DNA from: Sedimentitalea arenosa
GTDB taxonomy: Bacteria; Pseudomonadota; Alphaproteobacteria; Rhodobacterales; Rhodobacteraceae
Direction: 5' to 3'
NCBI RefSeq assembly: GCF_016428585.1
Contig: NZ_JAELVR010000001.1
Coordinates: forward strand, 372,001-436,000
Length of the DNA stretch: 64,000 nucleotides
This document shows positions 27,636 to 38,400 of this stretch, one piece after another. The position numbers and the translations under genes are program-made. The notes under the pieces were generated by a model. That model had not been told where the DNA came from and did not search any database. It saw only the letters and a program-made list of their open reading frames with translations. Numbering within the stretch: the stretch's first letter is position 1; each line of letters opens with the position of its first letter.

Positions 27636-29795
27636 TCAGGCGACGGCGTCCTGAAATGCGCTGCGATAGAGGGTTGCGAGGTCGGCGAGCGGTGCGGCGC
27701 TTGCGCCGATCTGCACTGTGTCGCCGGCAAAACGGCCCACCGACGCAATGGGAACGCCTGCCTGGCCTGCGGCGATCATCAGCGCCTCGGCCTGGTCGAA
27801 ATTGCACGCGACCAGGTAGCGGCCCTGGTCCTCGCCGAACAGCATCGCGGTCGTGGCGTCATCCAGAAGGACGCCGACGCCCGCGCGTTCGGCCATCTCG
27901 AACGCGGCCAGCGCAAGACCGCCGTCAGAGAGATCGGTACAGGCCTTGATCAATGTGCGGTTGGCGCGGATGAAATCGCCGTTGCGCTTTTCAGCGTCCA
28001 GGTCGACGGCCGGTGCGTCGCCGTCTTCGCGGTTGAACACCTCGGCCAGCAGTGCGGATTGGCCGAGGTGACCGGTGGTTTCGCCGATCACCAGCGCGAC
28101 GTGGCCATCGCGCACGTCACACCCGATGATGTCATCGGTGTGGGCCAGAAGGCCGACCGCGCCGATGGTCGGAGTGGGGAGGATACCGGTGCCGTCGGTC
28201 TCGTTGTAGAGCGAGACGTTGCCAGACACGATCGGCATGTTCAGCGCCTTGCAGGCCGCGCCGATGCCCTTGATCGCCCCCACGAACTGACCCATGATTT
28301 CGGGCTTTTCAGGGTTGCCGAAATTCAGGTTGTCGGTGCTGGCCAGCGGAAGAGCGCCGACGGCGGTCAGGTTTCTATAGGCCTCGGCCACCGCTTGCTT
28401 GCCGCCTTCTTCCGGGTTGGCGCGGACGTAGCGCGGGGTCACGTCGCTGGTGAAGGCCAGAGCCTTGTCGGTTCCGTGCACGCGCACGATGCCTGCGCCG
28501 AAGCCCGGAATGCGCGCCGTGTCGGCCATGACCATCGAGTCGTATTGCTGGTAGACCCATTGCTTTGCGGCGTAGTTCGGAGACGCCACGAGGCTGCGCA
28601 AACCGTCGATCGGATCGATCTGGGGAACGTCGGCGAGCGGTTCCGCCGGGGCCGTCGCCTCCCAGGGGCGGTCGTATTCGGGCGCTTCGGAGGACAGCTT
28701 GGACAGGGGAACGTCGGCCATGACCCTGCCGCCGTGTTCGACGATGAAGCGATCCTCGGGGATGGTCTCGCCGACGATGGCAAAGTCCAGATCCCATTTC
28801 TCGAATACCGCGCGGGCCTCGGCTTCGAGTTCGGGCTTGAGCACCATCAGCATCCGTTCCTGGGATTCCGAGAGCATCATCTCGTAGGCAGTCATGTCGG
28901 TTTCGCGCTGCGGCACCGCGTCGAGGTTGAGCCGTACGCCCAAGCCCCCCTTGTCGCCCATTTCGACGGCGGAGCAGGTGAGACCTGCCGCCCCCATGTC
29001 CTGGATCGAGATCACCGCGCCGGTGGCCATCAGTTCGAGCGTCGCTTCCATCAGGCGCTTTTCGGTGAAGGGGTCGCCGACCTGAACGGTGGGGCGTTTC
29101 TCCTCGATGGTGTCGTCGAATTCAGCCGAGGCCATCGTGGCCCCGCCGACACCGTCGCGCCCGGTCTTGGCGCCGAGATAGACCACCGGCATCCCGACGC
29201 CCGAGGCGGCGGAATAGAAGATGCCGTCGGTGTCGGCCAGCCCGGCGGCAAAGGCGTTGACCAGGCAGTTTCCGTTATAGGCCGAATGAAAGCGCACCTC
29301 GCCGCCCACGGTCGGCACGCCGAAGCAGTTGCCATAGCCGCCGATGCCTTCGACCACGCCGTTGACCAATTGCCGCGTCTTGGGATGGTCCGGTTCGCCG
29401 AAGGAGAGTGCGTTCATCGCCGCGATGGGGCGCGCGCCCATTGTGAAGACATCGCGCAGGATGCCGCCGACGCCGGTCGCGGCCCCCTGGTAGGGTTCGA
29501 TATAGGAGGGGTGGTTGTGGCTCTCCATCTTGAAAACCACGCATTGCCCGTCGCCGATATCGACGATCCCGGCGTTTTCACCGGGACCGCAGATCACCTG
29601 AGGGCCATCCGTGGGCAGGGTGCGCAGCCATTTCTTCGAGGATTTGTAGGAGCAGTGCTCGTTCCACATCGCCGAGAAGATGCCCAGTTCGGTGAAGGTC
29701 GGCTCGCGCCCGAGGATCTCGAGAAGGCGGTCGTATTCGTCGGGTTTCAGACCGTGGCTTGCGATCAGGTCGGGCGTGATTGCGGGCTCTTGCAT
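27636..29795 (-). CDS. purL: Phosphoribosylformylglycinamidine synthase, large subunit PurL
   Basis: PurL uses ATP and glutamine-derived ammonia to convert FGAR to FGAM in purine synthesis. At 719 residues it is the small bacterial form that works with separate PurS and PurQ, which are not in this window. Signatures include the catalytic [50 protein letters not shown] and a second-half [17 protein letters not shown]. It heads the purL-bolA-grxD order common in alphaproteobacteria, although 170 nt separate it from bolA. Confidence 0.97.
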   Translation of the reverse strand: MQEPAITPDLIASHGLKPDEYDRLLEILGREPTFTELGIFSAMWNEHCSYKSSKKWLRTLPTDGPQVICGPGENAGIVDIGDGQCVVFKMESHNHPSYIEPYQGAATGVGGILRDVFTMGARPIAAMNALSFGEPDHPKTRQLVNGVVEGIGGYGNCFGVPTVGGEVRFHSAYNGNCLVNAFAAGLADTDGIFYSAASGVGMPVVYLGAKTGRDGVGGATMASAEFDDTIEEKRPTVQVGDPFTEKRLMEATLELMATGAVISIQDMGAAGLTCSAVEMGDKGGLGVRLNLDAVPQRETDMTAYEMMLSESQERMLMVLKPELEAEARAVFEKWDLDFAIVGETIPEDRFIVEHGGRVMADVPLSKLSSEAPEYDRPWEATAPAEPLADVPQIDPIDGLRSLVASPNYAAKQWVYQQYDSMVMADTARIPGFGAGIVRVHGTDKALAFTSDVTPRYVRANPEEGGKQAVAEAYRNLTAVGALPLASTDNLNFGNPEKPEIMGQFVGAIKGIGAACKALNMPIVSGNVSLYNETDGTGILPTPTIGAVGLLAHTDDIIGCDVRDGHVALVIGETTGHLGQSALLAEVFNREDGDAPAVDLDAEKRNGDFIRANRTLIKACTDLSDGGLALAAFEMAERAGVGVLLDDATTAMLFGEDQGRYLVACNFDQAEALMIAAGQAGVPIASVGRFAGDTVQIGASAAPLADLATLYRSAFQDAVA

Positions 29796-29945
29796 GATGG
29801 TGCTGACTCTCCGGCGATGGCGGTGATTTCGGCCCTTTTAGGGCATGGTCCGGGCCGGGGAAAGGGGGAAGACCCGTGTTGATATTTGCTGTCCTGGCTT
29901 TAAGACGTGCAGGGGTGTGGCAGTACAAAAAAAGGGGCGTGCAAC

Positions 29946-31121
29946 ATGCGGATCTTCGGACTGATCCTCGCTGCGACGTTGTCCTTGCCACTTGCAACGC
30001 GAGCACAGGACAGGGTCCCGGATCCGGTTCAGGCCCCGCCAGTTTCGCCCGAGGGCGCGGATCAGCGCGCGTTTCTTGATCTGTTCTTCGATGAGAGCGA
30101 CGGCAAGTTCGACATTTCCGACTACCTGTCGCGCGGCGGGTTCATCCCGGTTCCGATCATCATAACGGAACCCGCGGTCGAAGGCGGATTGGGTCTCGTC
30201 CTTCAATTCATCTCCTGGCCCGATGGCCGGCGCGAGTCGCTGACCCGCCGGATGCTGGGGGCCGCCCGGACCGGCAACGGCTCCTATGGCTACGGGTATT
30301 TTCAATCCGGCACGGTGCTCGATGGACGTCTGAGCTATCGTTTCGGGGTGGGTAAGGGCGAATTGACGATCGCAGCCTATCCGGGCGGCGGGACGTTTCC
30401 ACTGGAGTACACGACCGAGTTCACCTACGGCGTTCTCGGCTCGGCCCGATGGGCGTTGAACGATCCGCGGTTCTCGGTCGGGGTGAACTGGGATTTCCGC
30501 GAGATCCGGACGACGCTTGCGCTGCCCGGCCTGCCCCCCGCGATCCGGCCTGATATCGACCGCACCATCAGGACCGGCGCATTGGGCCTCGGGTTTCATT
30601 TCGACAGCCGCGACAATCCTTTGACGCCGACCGAAGGCGTGAACGTCTATCTCGACACCAAGTTCAACACTGACGCTTTCGGCAGCGACCGGGCGTTCGA
30701 CGTGTATGACCTTGCGAGCTTCGGCTTTGGCAGGCTGGGATCGGACTGGCGATACGGCATGATGACGTCGGCCAGCCTCGTAACGGGAGATGTGCCGTTC
30801 AATTTCGTGCCGAGCATCGAGAATCGGGGCGTCCCGGCCAACCGCTACCAAGGCAAGCTGGTGCTGAATGCCGAGGCGGAACTGACCCGGCAATTGAATG
30901 ACCGATGGAGCGTGCTCGGCTTTGCCGGGGTCGGCTATGCGGATGCGCGCGACTCGCGCCTGTTCGCGGATTCCGGCGCGATCTACAGCGGCGGTGTCGG
31001 GGCGCGTTACCGCATCGCGCGCAAGCTTGGGGTGGATGCCGGGATCGACCTGGCCTTCGGGCCGGAAGAGCCGGTGATCTATTTCCAGTTCGGCCATGCC
31101 TGGATGCGGTGGATGGACTGA
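29946..31121 (+). CDS. BamA/TamA-like outer-membrane barrel protein without POTRA domains
   Basis: The ATG at 29946 follows AAGGGGC and opens a Sec signal peptide (MRIFGLILAATLSLPLATRA). The 391-residue product has a short N-terminal segment and then a barrel. Alternating aromatic/glycine strands run from about residue 70 to the end (YGYGYFQSGTVLDGRLSYRFG, FHFDSRDNPLTPTEGVNVYLD). The latter matches the surface-antigen (D15) strand with its DSRDNPLTPTEG loop. No POTRA repeats precede it. A direct outer-membrane role is likely; the substrate is unknown. Confidence 0.75.
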   Translation: MRIFGLILAATLSLPLATRAQDRVPDPVQAPPVSPEGADQRAFLDLFFDESDGKFDISDYLSRGGFIPVPIIITEPAVEGGLGLVLQFISWPDGRRESLTRRMLGAARTGNGSYGYGYFQSGTVLDGRLSYRFGVGKGELTIAAYPGGGTFPLEYTTEFTYGVLGSARWALNDPRFSVGVNWDFREIRTTLALPGLPPAIRPDIDRTIRTGALGLGFHFDSRDNPLTPTEGVNVYLDTKFNTDAFGSDRAFDVYDLASFGFGRLGSDWRYGMMTSASLVTGDVPFNFVPSIENRGVPANRYQGKLVLNAEAELTRQLNDRWSVLGFAGVGYADARDSRLFADSGAIYSGGVGARYRIARKLGVDAGIDLAFGPEEPVIYFQFGHAWMRWMD

Positions 31122-31147
31122 AAAAAGGCCGGGCGCGTGGCCCGGCC
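31121..31147 (-). terminator. Terminator between the barrel gene and the next reverse-strand gene
   Basis: An 8-bp GC stem (GGCCGGGC at 31127-31134 and GCCCGGCC at 31140-31147, loop GCGTG) is followed on the reverse strand by six T residues. It suits the reverse-strand gene ending at 31246; as a stem it may also stop the forward barrel gene. Confidence 0.75.
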
Positions 31148-31245
31148 AGTGTTGGCCATCCGGGGAAGTGAGGCACGGACAGAGACACCCGTGTCGGGAC
31201 GGCCTGATTCGGCAAGACAATCCAGCCGAACACCTGGGATGGAAG

Positions 31246-31650
31246 TTACTTGTCGAGGATTCCCTCTGGGTCCAGCAGGGCGTCGGGGTTCTTGGCTGCG
31301 TAGCTGTCGAGCTTCATCTGCAGTTCTTCGCGGGTTTCGAACAACTCGATCGAGCTACCGGATTCCCACTTTTCGTCAAGATCGAATATCCAGCCGCTGA
31401 AGGTGTTCATGGCGCCGTCGTCAAAGGCGACAACGAGCTGTCGCTTGAAGCCTGGTTCGGTTCTTGCATCGATCACCGTTCCGACCTTGACGCCGTTCAC
31501 GTCCAGAACAGGGTTGCCGATGAATTCCTGGTTCTCTTCGACGAAGGTTTCGTCGCTGTCATTCGGGGTGGCGCTTTCGGTCAGGACCAGTGCGCTGGCA
31601 GAGCCTGCAAAGGCAAGCGCTGCAAAGGTGAGTGCGGCTTTGCGGAACAT
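31246..31650 (-). CDS. Small secreted protein, possibly PRC-barrel-like
   Basis: The 134-residue product has a signal peptide (MFRKAALTFAALAFAGSASA). The mature part contains IGNPVLDVNGVKVGTVIDAR, which resembles a PRC-barrel strand pair, then an acidic tail. PRC-barrel proteins in this family are often periplasmic and bind small ligands or partners, but the match is weak. The gene is flanked by a terminator downstream and the mscS gene upstream. Confidence 0.55.
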   Translation of the reverse strand: MFRKAALTFAALAFAGSASALVLTESATPNDSDETFVEENQEFIGNPVLDVNGVKVGTVIDARTEPGFKRQLVVAFDDGAMNTFSGWIFDLDEKWESGSSIELFETREELQMKLDSYAAKNPDALLDPEGILDK

Positions 31651-31779
31651 GACGTTCTCCTTTCCTGCGGCCGTGTGCCGTGTTGTGCGGAAAGAACGTC
31701 ATGGTGCGCGAAACGGTTCCGCCGCCACCGGGGTAGATCGCGGCGGAAATTTGCCGATACGGTTCGCGCTATCGCGGGC

Positions 31780-34074
31780 TCAGCGGTCGTCCTGCTTCTG
31801 CCCGCCGCCTTTCTGGTCGTTCTCGATCTGGGCCTGGACAACACCGCTGGCGGCGGCACCGATAGCTTCCTTGTCGGCCTCGCTCAGGTCTTCGGCATGT
31901 TCGAGCCCTGGGATGGCCACGCGGACCTCGCGGCGCGCGAATTCGATGCCGTTCGCTTCGAAAGCCTCCTGCACGCGATTGTAGATTTCCTTGCGGATCA
32001 TGAACTGGGTGCCGGGCTTGGCCATGAACTTGCCGCGAATGGTGATACCCACATCGTCGATGGCCGACACGCCCTGGCTTTTGAACGGTTCGAGGAAGTC
32101 GTCCTTGAACCGCTCGTCTTCCAACATCTGCTGACCGATCTTCTTGAAGATCTTGCGCACCTTCTCGGGATCGACATCGAAGGGAACGGTGAACTTGAGC
32201 TTCATGATCACCCAGTCGCGACTGAAGTTGGTGATCTTGGGAATCTCGCCATAGGGCAGGGTGTGCACGAGCCCGAGATGGTGACGCAACTGCATCGAGC
32301 GGATCGAAATCTTTTCGACCGTGCCCATCGTGCCATCGACCTCGACGTATTCACCGACGCGAAAGGCATCGTCGATCAGGAAGAAGATGCCTGACACGAC
32401 GTCGGCCACGAGCTTTTGGGCACCGAAGCCGATCGCCAGGCCGAGGATGCCGGCCCCGGCGAGCAGGGGGGTGATGTCGATGCCGAGGGTGCCGATGGCC
32501 AGCAGGGAAAAGATCACCACGATTGCGATCTGCGCCGTGACCCGCAGGAGCGGCAGCACCGTGGCAAGACGCGAGCCACCCGCGCCGCCGCCATCGCTGG
32601 CGCTTTCCTCGTCCAGCGGCGCGGCGCTGGTCTGCTCCTTGGCGAGTTGACGGTTGATCCAGAGCGAGACCACCTCGTAGACGATGTAGCCGACAGCGAG
32701 CGTCATCAGGAATTCGATCAGGTCGGTGCCGAAGCCTTGCCGCGCCGCGCTGAAATCGGCGATGGAGATGTCCCAGCTGCGTGCGATCAGGATCAGCACG
32801 ATACCCGACATGATCACGCGGCCGATGCGGATATAGCTGCGCTTGGTGCTGACATAGGCGCGCTCGGCGACGGGGCCTTCGCCGATCATCGGCGGCACCA
32901 GGTGACGCACCAGCCCGCGGATCACGGTGTCCAGCGCCGGCGCGGCCAGCAGCCAGAACATGGTGACGTAGTGCGCGCCCAGCAGGATCTGGGCGGTCTT
33001 GCCCAGTCCGGTCATGGTGGTGACGATCACCCACATCGCGGCGGCGACACCGACGGCGAAATAGGGATAGCCGCGGGCGACCCATTCGTCGAACTCGGTG
33101 CGATCGGGATCGGTGCCGCGCATCATGTCCGAAAGCCCATCACGCGCTTTCCAGGCGATAAAGATGACGTAGAGATAGACCGCCGAGTCGAGCCAGAAGC
33201 CGAGCCGGATCTCGGACAGCGAGCCGCGTTGCGTGAGGTTGAAATCGACCATGAAGATCGTCAGCCCGGCGAGGATGACCAGCCCGACCTGGTGGCGCAT
33301 CAGGAAGCGCGCGGTTTGGTCATTCACATTGACGAGGCGCATGCTCGACTGTTTCGGCGCGAGGATGAAGCGCGACACGGCCGCCGCGAGGCGCGGCCAC
33401 CAGATCAGGTAGGTCATCAGGGGTGCTGCGAAAACCAGCTGCTCGGGCGTCATGATCAGGCGACCGACGATGCGCGCGGCGAAGTAGAAGATGATGAGGC
33501 CGAAGATTTCGCGCATGAAGCGGCGGAACAGGAAGGTGACGGACTCGCGCAGGGTCGCGGTTTCGGTCGGGTCAGCGTTCTTGCGCCAGGCCTTGGTCAG
33601 GCGTTCGGCGACCTGTTCGACCACGTAGGCGATACCGACCGTAAGCGCGATGAGACCGAGCAGGGTCATCACGCCCGCGGCTCCACCGAAGGACGCGACG
33701 AAGCCGGCGATCACCTTGCCTTCTTCGCTGACAAGGTGGGGCAGTTTCACGACTGCATCCAGCACGTTTGTGTAGAACGCCGTCCACCAGCTGTGGAGCG
33801 TCGCGAAGAGGGTCTGACCAGTTGCGGCGGGGGTGTCTTGCGATTCCTCTTGGGCCACCGCGTCGAGCCGGTCGAGCAGCATTCCGCGCACCTGATCATC
33901 GGACATGCGCGCAACCATCTCGCGCACCGCTTCGGGGGTCAGCGGGTCGGGCAGTGTGGTTTCCTGTGCCGCAGCGTCCGGCGACGTGCTGGCTTGTCCC
34001 TGCGCGGAAACCGGTCCGAGGACGATGAGCAAGAGGAGCGTCGCGGTGAGCGCAGCGCGGATGAGGTGGATCAT
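31780..34074 (-). CDS. Large MscS-family mechanosensitive channel
   Basis: The ATG at 34074 (MIHLIRAALTATLLLLIVLG) opens a Sec signal ending VSAQGQ and gives 764 residues, much longer than E. coli MscS (286). A periplasmic helical region comes first, then about ten membrane segments. The pore helix and beta domain follow (about residues 530-600: LGIDITPLLAGAGILGLAIG, then AQKLVADVVSGIFFLIDDAF). A C-terminal cytoplasmic domain ends in an acidic tail. Long MscS proteins of this type release solutes under osmotic shock. GGAGCG precedes the ATG; an in-frame upstream extension overlaps a terminator and is unlikely to be translated. Confidence 0.88.
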   Translation of the reverse strand: MIHLIRAALTATLLLLIVLGPVSAQGQASTSPDAAAQETTLPDPLTPEAVREMVARMSDDQVRGMLLDRLDAVAQEESQDTPAATGQTLFATLHSWWTAFYTNVLDAVVKLPHLVSEEGKVIAGFVASFGGAAGVMTLLGLIALTVGIAYVVEQVAERLTKAWRKNADPTETATLRESVTFLFRRFMREIFGLIIFYFAARIVGRLIMTPEQLVFAAPLMTYLIWWPRLAAAVSRFILAPKQSSMRLVNVNDQTARFLMRHQVGLVILAGLTIFMVDFNLTQRGSLSEIRLGFWLDSAVYLYVIFIAWKARDGLSDMMRGTDPDRTEFDEWVARGYPYFAVGVAAAMWVIVTTMTGLGKTAQILLGAHYVTMFWLLAAPALDTVIRGLVRHLVPPMIGEGPVAERAYVSTKRSYIRIGRVIMSGIVLILIARSWDISIADFSAARQGFGTDLIEFLMTLAVGYIVYEVVSLWINRQLAKEQTSAAPLDEESASDGGGAGGSRLATVLPLLRVTAQIAIVVIFSLLAIGTLGIDITPLLAGAGILGLAIGFGAQKLVADVVSGIFFLIDDAFRVGEYVEVDGTMGTVEKISIRSMQLRHHLGLVHTLPYGEIPKITNFSRDWVIMKLKFTVPFDVDPEKVRKIFKKIGQQMLEDERFKDDFLEPFKSQGVSAIDDVGITIRGKFMAKPGTQFMIRKEIYNRVQEAFEANGIEFARREVRVAIPGLEHAEDLSEADKEAIGAAASGVVQAQIENDQKGGGQKQDDR

Positions 34075-34392
34075 TGGAACGCTCCGGGCTTGGTATGAGG
34101 CTGTTCGGCCTGAAAAGAGGCAGTTCAGACTTGCGTAAGCCCAATTTCGCGAGAAATCCATGCGACGCGAGGATTTTTCCCGCCGCGTTGCTGCGCCGCT
34201 CCAGTCGGGGCATGGGCCGGGCGAAAAAAAAGGCCGAGCACTAAGCTCGGCCAAAGTCCAACAGGGAGGTATGAAGATGATGAGCGTTTGAGCATCATCG
34301 CCTTCATGCGTCCAATTAGGCAGCAGTCTGTGAACGATCAAGGAAAATCACGCTGCGCGTGTGGCAAGCCCGTTATGCGATTTTTGCATGGC
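34075..34392. other. Intergenic stretch with no protein gene seen
   Basis: This 318-nt spacer lies between the mscS channel gene and the LysR gene, both on the reverse strand. It contains the terminator at 34224-34252 and, on the forward strand, GGGAGG before a six-codon frame (MKMMSV) that is too short to call. The part near the channel gene probably holds its promoter. I see nothing else. Confidence 0.6.
34224..34252 (-). terminator. Rho-independent terminator of the LysR gene
   Basis: A perfect 8-bp stem (GGCCGAGC at 34232-34239 and GCTCGGCC at 34245-34252, 5-nt loop) is followed on the reverse strand by eight T residues. It lies about 140 nt past the stop of the reverse-strand LysR gene. 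Confidence 0.85.
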
Positions 34393-35298
34393 TCAGGTTT
34401 TTTCCTGTGTCCTGAGCGACTTGCGATACGCGATGATCTCTTCCTGGACGAAATCGCGGAATGCGGCGATACGCTGGGATTGGCGCAGTTCCTCGGGATA
34501 GGCGAGGAAGACCGGCACCTCGGCCGAGCCGATCTCGGGCAGGATGCGCACGAGGTCCGGGAAGTCCTGGGTCACGTAGTCGGGCAGCACTCCGATGCCG
34601 AGATTGTTCAGGACGCCCTGCAAGACGCCGAAATAGTTATTGACCGTCAGGGTCGAGTGCGGATTGCAGGTCATGAGGAGCTGGACCAGTGTTGCGCCTG
34701 CGCTGACTTGAGCCGAGTCTGTATTCTGGCAGATCAGGCGATGATCGGCGATGTCGTCCAGTGTTTGCGGGGCGCCGTTCTTTTCGAGATAGTCACGCGA
34801 TGCATAGAGCAGCATCTGAACTGACATCAGGCGTTTGCGGATCAGGTCTGCCTGGCTTGGCTCCTTCATCCGGATGGCCACGTCGGCCTCTCGCATCGGC
34901 AGATCGAGCACGCGTTCCTCAAGCATCAAATCGACCTTGAGATCGGGATACTTGTCGTAGAGTTTTGGCAGCCGCGGGGCGAGCCACAGCAGGCCGAATC
35001 CGAAGGTGGTGGTGACGCGCAACTCGCCGAACACCTCTTCTTCGCTGTCCTTGATCCGGGCCGAGGCGGTTTCGAGCCGCTTGGACATGGCGCTGGTCGC
35101 GTCATGCAGCAATTCGCCCTGTTCGGTGAGAATCAGGCCGCGCGCATGCCGGTGGAACAGGGTCGCGCCGAGGCTTTCCTCGAGCGCGCGGATCTGGCGG
35201 CTGACTGCGGATTGCGACAGGTTGAGGCGGTCCCCGGCGTGGGTCAGGCTGCCCACATCGGCCACCGCGTGAAAGATTCTGAGCTTGTCCCAATCCAT
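34393..35298 (-). CDS. LysR-family regulator
   Basis: The ATG at 35298 (MDWDKLRIFHAVADVGS) is chosen over a GTG three codons earlier because MDWDKLRIF is the usual start of this subfamily. The 301-residue product has the winged helix SLTHAGDRLNLSQSAVSRQI and a LysR effector domain with FGFGLLWLAPRLPKLYDKYP at its start. It is divergent from the indolepyruvate oxidoreductase gene, which could be its target. The DNA site and ligand are unknown. Confidence 0.82.
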   Translation of the reverse strand: MDWDKLRIFHAVADVGSLTHAGDRLNLSQSAVSRQIRALEESLGATLFHRHARGLILTEQGELLHDATSAMSKRLETASARIKDSEEEVFGELRVTTTFGFGLLWLAPRLPKLYDKYPDLKVDLMLEERVLDLPMREADVAIRMKEPSQADLIRKRLMSVQMLLYASRDYLEKNGAPQTLDDIADHRLICQNTDSAQVSAGATLVQLLMTCNPHSTLTVNNYFGVLQGVLNNLGIGVLPDYVTQDFPDLVRILPEIGSAEVPVFLAYPEELRQSQRIAAFRDFVQEEIIAYRKSLRTQEKT

Positions 35299-35399
35299 CA
35301 GGGTCACTTTCGGTATGTCTTCGGTGCACTATATGAAAGGGCAAGGGCTTCGGCTTGCAACAGCCGTGACGCCGGGAAAAGCGATTATTTCCGCTATAC

Positions 35400-35418
35400 A
35401 GGTCACTAGTTATGACCT
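35400..35418. promoter_or_regulatory. Palindromic operator candidate upstream of the indolepyruvate oxidoreductase gene
   Basis: AGGTCA and TGACCT form a perfect 6-bp inverted repeat around the 7-nt spacer CTAGTTA, 39 nt before the start codon. The spacer region is AT-rich and lies between the LysR gene and the oxidoreductase gene. The symmetry fits a dimeric regulator; which one binds is unknown. Confidence 0.45.
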
Positions 35419-35457
35419 ATTATCACCATTGAACAGTCTGACGTTGGGAGGCGTAGC

Positions 35458-38400
35458 ATGTCCACACAGAAGATTTCCCTGACCGACCGCTTCGATCTGA
35501 GCAAGAGCCCGGTTCTGCTGAACGGAACCCAGGCGCTGGTGCGGCTGATGCTGATGCAGAAGGCGCGCGACCGCGCCGAGGGCCACAATACCGCCGGCCT
35601 TGTCACCGGGTATCGGGGGTCGCCGCTGGGCGCGGTCGACATCCAGATGCAGCGTGCCGCCAAACCGCTGGCCGAACACGACATCACCTTTCAACTGGGT
35701 CTCAACGAGGATTTGGCGGCGACCGCGCTCTGGGGATCTCAGCAGGCCGGTCTGCACGGGGACGGCAAGTTCGACGGGGTTTTCGGACTCTGGTACGGCA
35801 AGGGGCCGGGCGTCGATCGGTCGGGTGACGTGATCCGGCACGCCAACATGGCGGGGACCAGTGCCTTGGGCGGCGTCATCATGGCGATGGGGGACGATCA
35901 CACCGGCGAAAGCAGTACGACTCTGCACCAGAGCGAATGGGCGCTGATGGATGCCTATATGCCGATCGTCAGCCCGGCGGGAGTGCAGGAAATCCTCGAC
36001 TACGGTGTCTATGCCTTTGCGTTGTCGCGATTTTCCGGTCTGTGGGCGGGGCTGAAGGTGATGAAGGACACGATCGAGGTGACATCGGTCGTGGACGGCG
36101 ATCCGCAACGGATGCAACTGGTCAGGCCCGAGTTCGAGATGCCTGAAGGTGGTCTGAACATCCGTCTGGGGGACACGCCGCACGCGCAGGAGCCGCGCGT
36201 CATCGACTACAAACGCTTTGCCGCCGAAGCCTTCAGCCACGCCAACCGCATGGACAAGCGGATGTGGGGCAAACCCGGCGCCAAGATCGGGTTCGTAGCG
36301 GCGGGCAAGAACTGGCTCGACCTCGTTCACGCGATGAGCCTTTTGAACATTGACGAGGCCGAAGCCGAGCGGCTGGGCATCACCACCTACAAGATCGGGC
36401 AGGTGTTTCCTCTCGACATGAAGGGCTTCCACGACTGGGCCGAAGGGCTGGATCTGATCGTTGTGGTCGAAGAGAAGCGCAAGCTGATCGAGGTGCAGAT
36501 CAAGGAAGCGATCTTCGATGACCGTCGGGGCCGCCGCGTCTGGGGGTGGCACAAGGGCGGCGGGGCCGGTTCGATGCACGGGCCGGAGCTGTTTCCGACG
36601 CAAGGCGCGCTCGACCCGATCATGATCGCCGAACGACTGGGCAAGATCCTGATCGAGGAAGGGCGCGAGACCGACGGCATCCGCGCCGGCATGGCCGCGC
36701 TGGACGACGCGCGACGCAACGACAATGCCGAGGATATCGCCGCGCGTCTGCCCTATTTCTGCTCGGGCTGTCCGCACAACACCTCGACCCGCGTGCCGGA
36801 CGGAAGCCGTGCCTATGCCGGGATCGGTTGTCACTACATGGCGCAATGGATGGATCGCGCCACGCAGGGATATACCCACATGGGGGGCGAGGGCGCCAAC
36901 TGGATCGGCGAGGCGCCGTTTTCCAATACGCCGCACGTGTTCCAGAATCTTGGCGATGGCACCTATAACCATTCGGGCATCCAGGCGATCCGCGCGGCGG
37001 TCGCTGCAAAGACAAACATCACCTACAAGATCCTCTACAACGACGCGGTCGCCATGACGGGCGGGCAGCACAACGAGGGCGACCTTGATGCACCGCGCAT
37101 CGCGGCCGAGTTGAAGGCGATGGGCATCAAGCAAATCGCCGTCGTCTATGACGAGAAGGAAGAACCCGCGCGCGATCCTTTCCCGACGGGTCTGGAATGG
37201 CACGAACGCGCCGAGATGGAAGCGGTACAGAAGAAGTTTCGCGAGATCGAGGGCGTCTCGGCGATCATCTACATCCAGACTTGCGCCGCTGAAAAACGCC
37301 GCCGGCGCAAGCGCGGCACCTTTCCCGACCCGGACAAGCGGGTGTTCATCAATACCGACATCTGTGAAGGCTGCGGCGATTGCGGCGTGCAATCCAACTG
37401 CGTGTCGATCGTGCCCGAAGAAACAGAACTGGGACGCAAGCGGGCCATTGACCAGTCCTCCTGCAACAAGGATTTCTCCTGTCTCAAGGGGTTCTGTCCG
37501 TCGTTCGTGACGCTCGAGGGTGCGAAAGTGAAGAAGGAGGCAACGACCGATCTTGATCTGCCGGACCTGCCGACTCCCGACCTGCCGGCCATCGACGGCA
37601 CCTACAACATCGTGATTACCGGCGTCGGCGGCACCGGGGTCGTGACCATCGGTGCATTGCTCGCGCAAGCCGCGCAGCTTGACGGCAAGGGCGCGGGCAT
37701 GATGGAGATGGCTGGCCTGGCTCAGAAGGGCGGCGCCGTGCATATCCATTGCCGGCTGGCCAACGCGCCCGCGGATATCAGCGCGATCCGGGTCGCGACC
37801 GGCGAAGCGCATGCGCTGATCGGCGGTGACCTCGTCGTGTCAGCGGCGGCCAAGACACTGGGACTGACCCGCACCGGGCAGACCGGCGCCGTGGTCAACA
37901 GTCACGAGATCATCACCGGTGATTTCACCCGCAACACCGAGTTCGCCCTGCCGGCGGACCGGCTGGAACTGGCGTTGCAGGCCCGCATCAAGGAGCGGCT
38001 GGACTTGTTTGATGCCTCCGATCTCGCCAAGGCGACGCTGGGGGATTCGATCTATTCCAACATGATGGTGTTCGGTGGAGCCTGGCAGCGCGGGTTGATC
38101 CCCCTCAGCCTGGAAAGTATCCATCAGGCCATCGACCTGAACGGTGCGGCGGTCGAACGCAACAAGCGCGCCTTCGACATCGGCCGTTGGGCGGTTCTGC
38201 ACCCGGCCGAGGCGGCAGCGATCCTGAAGCCCAACGTGGTCGACATGCCCAAGTCGCTCGAAGAGAAGATCGCCTATCGCGCCGATCACCTTGTTGCCTA
38301 TCAGGGCAAGCGGCTGGCGAAACGTTATCGCCAGCTGGTCGATGGGATCGACGACGCTCGCCTGAAAGAAGCGGTAGCCAAGGGGTATCACAAGCTGTTG

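Noticed and set aside
28059-29882. Forward-strand open frame of 607 codons opposite purL
   Set aside because: It is the antisense shadow of purL, with no recognisable domain and a composition typical of reversed high-GC coding sequence.
34271-34291. A six-codon frame MKMMSV with GGGAGG upstream in the spacer after the LysR terminator
   Set aside because: Too short to support and not followed by a forward gene that it could lead; chance is likely.
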